A stretch of DNA of 64,000 bases from Ostreococcus lucimarinus CCE9901. Lineage: Eukaryota; Chlorophyta; Mamiellophyceae; Mamiellales; Bathycoccaceae. The stretch is taken from positions 248,001 through 312,000 of the forward strand of contig NC_009358.1 in the NCBI RefSeq assembly GCF_000092065.1. Direction: 5' to 3'. The notes beneath the pieces are model-generated. The model was given only the letters and a program-made list of their open reading frames with translations. It did not search any database and was not told the origin of the DNA. Every line of letters begins with the position of its first letter. Within the stretch, counting starts at the first letter, position 1. Positions 18,792-26,358 of this stretch are shown in pieces. The translations under genes were made by a program, and so were the position numbers.

Positions 18792-20558
18792 ATGGCGGAC
18801 GAGGGCGACGCCGCGAAGCCTCGGCTCGACGCCTCGGCGGCGAGCTTCAACTTTAACCCGAGCGCGAGCGCGTTCGAGTTCAAACCGCGCACCGTGACCC
18901 CGGTCGCGGGAGACGACGGGCGCGGGCCGACGCCGCCGCCGGGCGCGCCGCCGGCGAAGGCGGCGTCGCTCTCCATCGGCGGACCGGCCAAGGCGGTGAC
19001 GATCGGCGGACCGGCCAAGGCGGTGACGATCGGCGGACCGGCCAAGGCGGTGTCGCTGTCCATCGGCGGACCGGCCAAGGCGGTGACGATCGGAGGACCG
19101 GCGAAGGCGAAGGCGAGCGAAGACGACGCCGAAGGGGACGAGGCGGCGGCGGCGGCGAGCGCGGCCAAGGTTGAAAAGGTCGCGGCGAAAGTCGCGGAGG
19201 TCGTCATCGAGGACGAAGTGGTGGACGATGTCGAAGACGACACGTTCGATCGTCGCGAGCACCTGAACTTGGTGTTCATCGGACACGTCGATGCGGGGAA
19301 ATCGACGATCGGTGGGCAGATCTTGTTCTTATCGGGCATGGTGGACGATCGCGTGATTCAGAAATACGAGCGAGAGGCGAAGGAGAAAAATCGCGACTCG
19401 TGGTACATGGCGTACATCATGGATACCAGCGAAGAAGAGCGTGCGAAAGGGAAGACTGTCGAAGTCGGTCGCGCGCACTTCGAAACGGAAAAGAAGCGTT
19501 ACACGGTTTTGGACGCTCCGGGTCACAAAAACTACGTACCCAACATGATCGCCGGTACGGCGCAAGCCGACGTGGGGGTGCTCGTTATTTCGGCGCGTAA
19601 GGGTGAATTTGAAACTGGTTTCGATAAAGGTGGTCAGACTCGAGAGCATGCGCAGCTTGCAAAGACGTTAGGCGTCACAAAATTAGTCGTCGTCGTGAAC
19701 AAGATGGATGATCCGAGCGTCGAATGGGCGAAGGAACGTTACGACGAGATTGAAAAGAAAATCACGCCATTTTTGAAGCAGTGTGGTTACAAGATTGATG
19801 CAGATGTCACCTTCGTACCGATCTCGGGCTTGACGGGGGCGAACATGCAGAAGAAGGTTGGATCAGACGTGTGCTCGTGGTATGAAGGAAAGTCATTCTT
19901 CGACACGCTCGACGATCTCGAGCCGCTTCCTAGAGACCCGAACGCTCTGGTAAGATTACCGGTTATGGACAAATATAACGAAGCAGGTGCGATGGTCATG
20001 GGTAAGATTGAATCTGGTACCTTGCGTATGGGTCAGACGCTCATGTTGATGCCAAACAAGGCCGGCGTTAAGGTCGCCGCTTTGTTTCGCGACGAAGTGG
20101 AATGCACGAAATGTTTGCCGGGAGAGAACGTACGCTTAAAGTTGACGGGTGTTCAAGAAAGTGATATCCAACCTGGTTTCGTGCTTTGCAGCGTGAAGGA
20201 GCCCATTCACATCTGCGAAGAGATTGAATGCCAGCTTGCGCTCTTGGAACTGCTCGAGCACAACTCCGTCTTCACGAAGGGGTACAAGGCTGTGATTCAC
20301 ATCCACACGGCAACGGAAGAAGTCGAGGTGACAAAGCTAGTCTCAGAAATCGACACGAAACTACGCAAACCGAAGGAAGGCAAGCCGAAATTCCTGAAGA
20401 GTGGTAGCCTCGGTAACGTTCGCCTCCGCTTTGCCCAACCGGTGTGCGTAGAAAAGTTCGCCGACTACGCTCAGCTCGGTCGTTTCACCTTGCGCGACGA
20501 AGGACGAACCATCGCCATCGGTAAAGTGACTCGCCTCAAACCCAAATCGAGCGATTAA
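18792..20558 (+). CDS. ERF3: Eukaryotic peptide chain release factor 3 (GTPase)
   Basis: The product has 588 residues. eRF3 is the GTPase partner of eRF1 in translation termination. The N-terminal extension contains a PAM2-like motif (FNPSASAFEFKP, 21-32) for binding poly(A)-binding protein. Five IGGPAKA repeats follow at 59-107, then an acidic helix. The EF-Tu-type GTPase domain has GHVDAGKS (164-171), DAPGH (241-245) and NKMD (303-306). Domains 2 and 3 follow, ending in LRDEGRTIAIGKVTRLKP, the typical end of eRF3/eEF1A relatives. eEF1A and HBS1 are the close alternatives. The N-terminal PAM2 site, GFDKGGQTREHA and the C-terminal sequence favour eRF3. Confidence 0.95.
   Translation: MADEGDAAKPRLDASAASFNFNPSASAFEFKPRTVTPVAGDDGRGPTPPPGAPPAKAASLSIGGPAKAVTIGGPAKAVTIGGPAKAVSLSIGGPAKAVTIGGPAKAKASEDDAEGDEAAAAASAAKVEKVAAKVAEVVIEDEVVDDVEDDTFDRREHLNLVFIGHVDAGKSTIGGQILFLSGMVDDRVIQKYEREAKEKNRDSWYMAYIMDTSEEERAKGKTVEVGRAHFETEKKRYTVLDAPGHKNYVPNMIAGTAQADVGVLVISARKGEFETGFDKGGQTREHAQLAKTLGVTKLVVVVNKMDDPSVEWAKERYDEIEKKITPFLKQCGYKIDADVTFVPISGLTGANMQKKVGSDVCSWYEGKSFFDTLDDLEPLPRDPNALVRLPVMDKYNEAGAMVMGKIESGTLRMGQTLMLMPNKAGVKVAALFRDEVECTKCLPGENVRLKLTGVQESDIQPGFVLCSVKEPIHICEEIECQLALLELLEHNSVFTKGYKAVIHIHTATEEVEVTKLVSEIDTKLRKPKEGKPKFLKSGSLGNVRLRFAQPVCVEKFADYAQLGRFTLRDEGRTIAIGKVTRLKPKSSD
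18966..19112 (+). repeat. Coding tandem repeat, 27-33 bp units (IGGPAKAV)
   Basis: Five near-identical units encode (SLS/T)IGGPAKAV in the eRF3 N-terminal extension. Units 1 and 4 carry an extra SLS. DNA identity between units is very high (atcggcggaccggccaaggc core), suggesting recent expansion. Confidence 0.93.
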
Positions 20559-20647
20559 TCATCACCGTCGCGTTCACGCACCTCGTAGACATATTCAATA
20601 AGTACAAAAATCTCACGAAGAGTGACCCTCAGTGCGCGTCGCGCCGC

Positions 20648-21904
20648 ATGCCGTTTATCGTCCACGCACGTCGAGCGTGCGCGCGCGCCGCGCGCGTACT
20701 CACGCAGTATCGGCGCGAATACATAGCTCTCAGCGCCGGGAACGGTGATCACGGTCGTCTAGGTCACGGCTCACCCGACGAAGCCCATGACGGATGGTCA
20801 CCTCGAAGTTCCAACTACTTTCACCCGGTCGAGGGCGTGAGCGATCTCGATGTGCGCGCCGTCGCCGCCGGCGGTGCGCACAGCGTATTTCTCGTCGCCG
20901 GTGGACACGTATTCACGTGCGGGCTGAACGCGGATGGACAGCTGGGACACTCGGCGGGGCTGCCGTTCTCGCCGGAGCCCATGCTGGTGAGACTGGACGT
21001 CGAAGTCGTAAGCGTAGCCGCTGGGAACGGTCACACGCTGTGCGTCGACGTCGACGGCTGCGTCTGGGCATTTGGAAAAAATACTGCGGGGCAGCTCGGG
21101 ACTGGAAACGTCGACGGGACGATTCCACGGAAGATTGGTGCGCTTGCGAAGGAAGCCCGCGTGGCGCAGGTGGCGTGCGGCGCGGAGCATTCTCTCGCCG
21201 TGGCTGACGACGGACGCGTGTACTCATGGGGCTCGAGTACGGATGGTGTGCTTGGGCACGGATCAGAGACCTGGAACGACGGATGGTTTTATCGCACCGC
21301 GAGGGCTGAATTGGCGCCGAGATTGGTGCGTTCGCTCGAGGACAAAAAGGTGGTGGCTGTCGCCGCTGGGCATATGCATTCGGCGTGTATCGACGACCGA
21401 GGGAACTTGTACACGTGGGGTCAAGGAAGATTTAACCAACTTGGATTGAGTGCGAAGCCTTCGGACCACGAGACGACGCCTTCGCCTGTCATGTCGCTTC
21501 GATTTGTACATGAAATCGCGTGCGGCGGTTTACACAGTCTCGCAAACACAAATGCCGGAGTCGTGTCGTGGGGGGCGAATCAACACGGCGAACTCGGGCA
21601 TGGTCACCATTCAGATATCAAGTCAGCTGTCCCGAAACCCATTAAAATGGGCTCACGCGGTTGGTCAAAACTTGCCGCTGGTTGGAAGCACTCTGCTGGT
21701 ATCGCGAATGGCAAGTTGTTCGCGTGGGGATTTGGCGGTTCAATGGGTTCGTACGCGGACGAGAAAATGTCCAGCGGTGGTCAGTTAGGTTTAGGAAATG
21801 AGTTTGACTTTTGGGAACCACACGAAGTTTCTGTTCCAGGTGAAGTCAAAGATGTTTCGTGTGGATTTAATCACACGCTCGCGTTGGTAGATACTCATAG
21901 CTAG
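20648..21904 (+). CDS. RCC1-repeat (beta-propeller) protein
   Basis: The product has 418 residues from ATG 20648, only 90 bases after the eRF3 stop. About six to seven RCC1 repeats of ~50 residues are visible through recurring VAAGxxHxxxL and VxxWGxxxxGxLGxG patterns, e.g. VAAGGAHSVFLV, VSVAAGNGHTLCVD, VYSWGSSTDGVLGHG and LYTWGQGRFNQLGL. The N-terminal ~30 residues (MPFIVHARRACARAARVLTQYRREY) are basic and could be a mitochondrial presequence, as in RCC1L-type proteins. RCC1 relatives range from Ran exchange factor to UVR8 and mitochondrial RCC1L. The Trp triad of UVR8 is not evident, so I give only the family. Confidence 0.85.
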   Translation: MPFIVHARRACARAARVLTQYRREYIALSAGNGDHGRLGHGSPDEAHDGWSPRSSNYFHPVEGVSDLDVRAVAAGGAHSVFLVAGGHVFTCGLNADGQLGHSAGLPFSPEPMLVRLDVEVVSVAAGNGHTLCVDVDGCVWAFGKNTAGQLGTGNVDGTIPRKIGALAKEARVAQVACGAEHSLAVADDGRVYSWGSSTDGVLGHGSETWNDGWFYRTARAELAPRLVRSLEDKKVVAVAAGHMHSACIDDRGNLYTWGQGRFNQLGLSAKPSDHETTPSPVMSLRFVHEIACGGLHSLANTNAGVVSWGANQHGELGHGHHSDIKSAVPKPIKMGSRGWSKLAAGWKHSAGIANGKLFAWGFGGSMGSYADEKMSSGGQLGLGNEFDFWEPHEVSVPGEVKDVSCGFNHTLALVDTHS

Positions 21905-21924
21905 CTTATTTGAAATTCATACAA

Positions 21925-23337
21925 TTACTTCCTAGTAGATGCTTCCTCATTTTCCATGCGCCGCACTCGCACCAGGCTAATGGCACCTATGCCTACAAAA
22001 CCAGCGAGTACCTTGAACACCGTGTGCCAGCCGTACGTCGAAGCCAATGCGCCGACCAAAATTTGACCGGTACCACTTCCAATAGCACCTGCAGAGTCGA
22101 TCAATCCAGAGATGATACCGATGATACCGCCGCGATCACTATGTATCTTTGCTTTCTTTCCCACTTCCGCGCTCATGACACCCGCGAACAACGCCGCGGC
22201 TGGTCCGATGAGGAATCCAGCCAAGAAGATGCAAGACACTGTCCCGCCCAACGTCTTTGAGTACGGGATCGCCAACAGCGGCACAAGTCCTAAAACTAAA
22301 CTAACTAGGAACAACAAGACCCATCTTCCGATCAATCTATTCAATAATGCCGCGAAGCCCATTCCAAGAATCAACGATAAATCAAAGAATTGCGTCGAAA
22401 CTATGGACGAACTATGCGAATCAAAACGCTCCTCGACGTAATACGGAATCCAAAATAGCAAGGACGTGACCACGACCTTCAGCGCCATGACGGAAAAAGC
22501 GTAATCAAGTACGCCAGGAATTTTCGAAACGTCACTCATGACTCGCCAAAAGCCTGCCTGCGGGGACTCATCTTCAACCGTCTCCGATACCGGCGGCGCG
22601 TCCAACAAGGAGGCTTCCTCCTCGTCCTCGTCCTCCTCATCTCTCACGATGCGCGCTTTGTTCGCTCCGATGCACACCAAGAATAGCACGAGATTCAATA
22701 GCACGAACACGCCCGCGACGAACATGACGTACGGCCAGTGCTCTTCTCCCTCGCGCAACACCGCCTGCGCGATTTGCAAACCGACGATGTCGCCCACGGG
22801 CGACGCCGTCGCCCACACCGTCAACACAGTCGCTCTAAAGTACGGTTCGATACTATCGCTCAAAAGCGCGATAAAATTTGGATACGTCCACCCCTGGACG
22901 AACGCCGAAGCCATCCACAGCGGCACGTGCGCCGTCCACGCCACCGTCCACGCCTCGTCCTCGCTCTTCGGCGCGAGCGCGTACCCAATCACCGCCCCGA
23001 ACGCGATCGACAGCAATCCCGTGAGCAAGAAACTGATCGCGATCGTTTTTCGTACCCCGTATTTACGTCCGAGGTACCCCGCCGTGAACAATCCGCACGC
23101 GTAGCTCGCGCAAAACCCGAAGTCAATCTCCCCCAGCAGCACCGTCGGGTACTTGGCGCGGTCGTGCAGCGTCGATTTACACGCCATGTACCCCTCGCGC
23201 ACGGCGTGGAACGAGGTAAAGTTCACGAACGACACCACCACCGTCATCCACGACGTTCGATCGCGCTTCGACATCGGTCGCACCACCCGCATCGCGCCGA
23301 TGTCTGACGCAACACCCATCGGTGGTGCGGTCCGCAT
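21925..23337 (-). CDS. MFS transporter, SLC37/glycerol-3-phosphate transporter-like
   Basis: The product has 470 residues if ATG 23337 is used; internal ATGs at 23319, 23292 and 23274 would shorten it. Twelve hydrophobic segments are split by an acidic loop of about 45 residues (DEEDEDEEEASLLDAPP...). Family features include the first-TM region SFHAVREGYMACKS, LGRKYGVRK after TM2, VQGWTYPNFIALLSD, and the late GGIIGIISGLIDSAGAIGSGTGQ motif typical of SLC37 and GlpT relatives. These carriers exchange organophosphates for phosphate across ER, plastid or plasma membranes. Substrate and membrane are unknown. Its start lies 18 bases from that of NEDD1 on the other strand. Confidence 0.86.
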   Translation of the reverse strand: MRTAPPMGVASDIGAMRVVRPMSKRDRTSWMTVVVSFVNFTSFHAVREGYMACKSTLHDRAKYPTVLLGEIDFGFCASYACGLFTAGYLGRKYGVRKTIAISFLLTGLLSIAFGAVIGYALAPKSEDEAWTVAWTAHVPLWMASAFVQGWTYPNFIALLSDSIEPYFRATVLTVWATASPVGDIVGLQIAQAVLREGEEHWPYVMFVAGVFVLLNLVLFLVCIGANKARIVRDEEDEDEEEASLLDAPPVSETVEDESPQAGFWRVMSDVSKIPGVLDYAFSVMALKVVVTSLLFWIPYYVEERFDSHSSSIVSTQFFDLSLILGMGFAALLNRLIGRWVLLFLVSLVLGLVPLLAIPYSKTLGGTVSCIFLAGFLIGPAAALFAGVMSAEVGKKAKIHSDRGGIIGIISGLIDSAGAIGSGTGQILVGALASTYGWHTVFKVLAGFVGIGAISLVRVRRMENEEASTRK

Positions 23338-23355
23338 CGCGAGGCGCGACGCGCG

Positions 23356-24732
23356 ATGACGTCGTCGTCGTCGTCGACGCTCGCCGCGCTCGTCGCGACG
23401 TGCGGCGTCGAAGCCGACGGCCGGTCGTCGATCAGGGTGTACGACCCCGAGGCGGGACGCGCGACGCTCGCGGCGTCGCGCGCGCTCGAACGACGCGCCG
23501 AGGGCGACGCGCGATGCGTCGCGTGGTCGCCCTCGAACGGGGCGCTGTGCGCGGGGACGACCGAGGCGGGGTGCGTGCTGATGAAACCCGACCTGAGCGA
23601 TCTCGGACGAGTGCCCGAACGCGCGGTGGCGGGCGAGGGAGAGGTGCACGCGGTGGACTTCTCCGCGGGGTCGCGATACTTGGTCGCTGGCGGGACGGGA
23701 GAGGCTCGGGTGTGGGATTTGAAGCGGAAACGCGAACATCGCGTGTTCTCGGGACACACGGGTGGGGTGGCGACGGTGAAATATGGCATGTTCGGCCGAG
23801 TGGTCGGGAGCGGAGGACACGATGGGACGGTGCTCGTGCGGGACGTCGAGAGCGGGGCGACCAAGGCGAAACTGTCGCCGCCGACGCTGAGCGGAGTGAC
23901 CTCGATAGATTTCTCCGAGTACTCGCCCCAACACTTGGTGTCGGCGTGTGCGGATGGCACGGTCAGACTGTGGGACGCCGAAGTCGGCGAGCTGCAGTCG
24001 ACGCTCACGGTTCGAGGGTCTGAGTGTTATCAAGTTGAATTTTCACCCGTGGCTCCGGGCTTGGTCGGATACGTCAAGAGCGATGGGAGAGTGGTGCTTC
24101 AAGACGTCGCCTCTCCGACGCCGTCAGGCGCGTTGACATTTCGATCGACGCAAGTGACGTGCATGGCTTGGCATTATTCGGGCTTCGGGCTCGTAGTGGG
24201 GACGTCAAACGGTGTCGTGACTTGGCTGGACACGCGAAAGATTAGCGGCGGCGCCGACATCGCCACGTGCAAAATCTACGACGTCAAGGCGCACGAAGGT
24301 GCGGTGAATTCGCTCAGTTGGCAAAAGCCCGTTCCGCACTCGTTTCAAGTCGAAAGCACGCCCGCGCGTGGAGACAACCTGCCGGATTCTCCCATGACGC
24401 CCGTCGCGGAAAAGTCCAATCGCTTGCTCCACGGTCAACGCGCGCACACACCGCCAGCCGCGGCGTTGGCGCGCGAGGAGTTGAAACTCGTCGGCACAAA
24501 TCCCATCCCCACCACCGCGGACGTGTCATCTTTGCTCGACGCCGCCGTGGAGAAGTTCGGCGGCGACCTCTCCGCTCGCGTTCGAGACGTCCATCTCGAA
24601 CTCTTGCGACAGCACCAACTTCAACAAGAGGAAACCGCGCGCATGTTCGCCGACATGCAGCACGCACAGCTGGAGATGGCGGCCGAAATAGCCGCTCTAA
24701 GAATTGCATTAGAAAATAGCCGATCAGCCTGA
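23356..24732 (+). CDS. NEDD1: NEDD1, WD40 gamma-tubulin complex recruiting protein
   Basis: The product has 458 residues. About seven WD40 repeats fill residues ~10-335 (HTGGVATVKYG...GSGGHDGTVLVRDVES; SACADGTVRLWDAEVG; VGTSNGVVTWLDTRK). A Pro/Ser-rich linker follows. The C-terminal helical region reads DVHLELLRQHQLQQEETARMFADMQHAQ, matching the conserved gamma-tubulin-binding helix of NEDD1 (LHIELLRQF-type). NEDD1 anchors gamma-tubulin ring complexes to spindle and microtubules. That fits this lineage, where spindles are small and conventional centrioles are not obvious (established for Ostreococcus in general). The product is shorter than animal NEDD1 because the linker is reduced. Confidence 0.88.
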   Translation: MTSSSSSTLAALVATCGVEADGRSSIRVYDPEAGRATLAASRALERRAEGDARCVAWSPSNGALCAGTTEAGCVLMKPDLSDLGRVPERAVAGEGEVHAVDFSAGSRYLVAGGTGEARVWDLKRKREHRVFSGHTGGVATVKYGMFGRVVGSGGHDGTVLVRDVESGATKAKLSPPTLSGVTSIDFSEYSPQHLVSACADGTVRLWDAEVGELQSTLTVRGSECYQVEFSPVAPGLVGYVKSDGRVVLQDVASPTPSGALTFRSTQVTCMAWHYSGFGLVVGTSNGVVTWLDTRKISGGADIATCKIYDVKAHEGAVNSLSWQKPVPHSFQVESTPARGDNLPDSPMTPVAEKSNRLLHGQRAHTPPAAALAREELKLVGTNPIPTTADVSSLLDAAVEKFGGDLSARVRDVHLELLRQHQLQQEETARMFADMQHAQLEMAAEIAALRIALENSRSA

Positions 24733-24833
24733 CGTTGTAATGTTGCATAAACGCGCGTAATCTTCAATCTTCAGTCTTGAATCTCCCACGCGATGCCTCA
24801 GCGCGCGCCTCGCGCCTCATCTAAGACGGACGC

Positions 24834-26000
24834 ATGCCGCGCGAGTCGCTGCGTCACGCCATCCCCTCGTCCTACGACGAAGAGATGGAGCAACTCCGCG
24901 TCGCGCTCGAGATATCTGCGCGCGCGTCGACCTCACACGACGTTCACGCGTCGTCCTCGGCGCGAAATTCGCTACGACAATCCGCGGCACCACACGTAAC
25001 GACTTCACCTCGTTTCGTCAACGGGAGCGGCGCGTCGACGCGAACGGCGGGACGAACGGGACGAGTGCTCGTCGATGACGCGCGCGCGCGTCGTCCTGCG
25101 CGCGCGCGCGATGATTTCGCGGACGACGACGATGACGCGCGGGCGACGCTCGCGGAGCGGCTCGAGCGGCGGCACGGCGTCTCGGCGCGAGACGCGCAGC
25201 GCGTGGTGGACGTGCTCGACGGTGACTACGCGCGCGCGGAGGACGTGTGCTTGATCGTAAAAATGGTACCCACGAGTGTGGATCGAGCGATCGCGCATTT
25301 GAGGAACGTGGGATGGGACGTGGATTTGGCGTTGTCGAGGATGTTGGACGCGTCGAAGACGAGCCCGAACGCCGAGACTGAGCGGGAGGAATTGAAGCGG
25401 CGCGCGAGGTCGATGCGACGCCCGGGGGGTGATGGGAAGGCCGACGAAGCGAGGACGGTAAAGCAGAATTTGAACTATACTCCCGGTGCGGGCCATCGCG
25501 AGTCAGAGTCGGGATTTTCGTCGGCGTCGTTTCGCGCGTCTCCCGCCTCGCGAGCGCGCGACGAAGAAACGGAGCGGTATCATCGCGAGCGGTGGGAGAG
25601 CGAAATTTCCGATCGCGCGGCACAAGCGAACAAAGCGAAGTCAAAATGGGACTCATCTCAACCTACCGCGGCATCGACGCCTCGTACGGCGTCGGGATCG
25701 GAGCACGCTCGCGAGACTTTGCGATCCGAACCGCCAAAGCCTTCGCATTCGGCGCCGCGACCCTCTCGCGCGTCCGACCCCCCACTCGCCACCCTCGAGC
25801 GCGAAGGTTTGGTACAAGTTCTCACCGCGCTCGGCGTTGAACCGTCGTCGTCTTCTATCACTGCCGTGCGTTCGGCGTACAGAAAAGCTGCCCTTCGTTT
25901 CCATCCCGACCGTCTCTCCGCCGCCGGCGCGCTCGAGCGCTCCTACAAATCCGACGTCTGGAAGCTTCTCTCGTCCAAGATGGACGCCTACGCCCCCTAG
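24834..26000 (+). CDS. UIM- and C-terminal J-domain protein
   Basis: The product has 388 residues from ATG 24834. Residues 15-30 (DEEMEQLRVALEISAR) fit the ubiquitin-interacting motif pattern of acidic run, central Leu..Ala and Ser. A disordered Arg/Ala/Ser stretch follows. A helical UBA/CUE-like region near 105-175 comes next (TLAERLERRHGVSARDAQRVVDVL; VDRAIAHLRNVGWDVDLALSRMLDAS). The extreme C-terminus is a J domain: LTALGVEP..., AVRSAYRKAALRFHPDRLS with HPD at 357-359, then WKLLSSKMDAY. J proteins stimulate Hsp70 ATPase. With ubiquitin-binding elements this suggests delivery of ubiquitylated clients, or clathrin uncoating in auxilin style. No introns were seen. Confidence 0.78.
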   Translation: MPRESLRHAIPSSYDEEMEQLRVALEISARASTSHDVHASSSARNSLRQSAAPHVTTSPRFVNGSGASTRTAGRTGRVLVDDARARRPARARDDFADDDDDARATLAERLERRHGVSARDAQRVVDVLDGDYARAEDVCLIVKMVPTSVDRAIAHLRNVGWDVDLALSRMLDASKTSPNAETEREELKRRARSMRRPGGDGKADEARTVKQNLNYTPGAGHRESESGFSSASFRASPASRARDEETERYHRERWESEISDRAAQANKAKSKWDSSQPTAASTPRTASGSEHARETLRSEPPKPSHSAPRPSRASDPPLATLEREGLVQVLTALGVEPSSSSITAVRSAYRKAALRFHPDRLSAAGALERSYKSDVWKLLSSKMDAYAP

Positions 26001-26358
26001 CGATGATGTTGATTCTAATAGTATCTTTAGCATCTTTAGTGTTCTCGTCTCAACTCCTCAGTGTTCTGGTCTCGAGCCTCCATTCACCGCTCGCCGAGGG
26101 CTTCGTTCGCGAAACCTCGCGCGCGCGGCTCTCTCCTCAACGGGCGGTTCCGCGGTTTCGCGCTCGCCTGACCTCGGATCTGCACTCGACGTCGAGCGCG
26201 TCGTCGGCGTTCGCGCGAACGACGCGCGTGCGACGAACGCACGACACGCGCGCGCGTCAAACGCACGCGTCCGCGCGTCGTACGTTGCCGTTTACGCGCG
26301 CGCGCGCGAGCGCGAACGCGCGATTCGATCGCAACGTTTGGTCGCGATCTGAACAAAG

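Noticed and set aside
18966-19112. CRISPR-like regular repeats
   Set aside because: Units are directly tandem without spacers and in frame in eRF3; this is a eukaryotic coding repeat.
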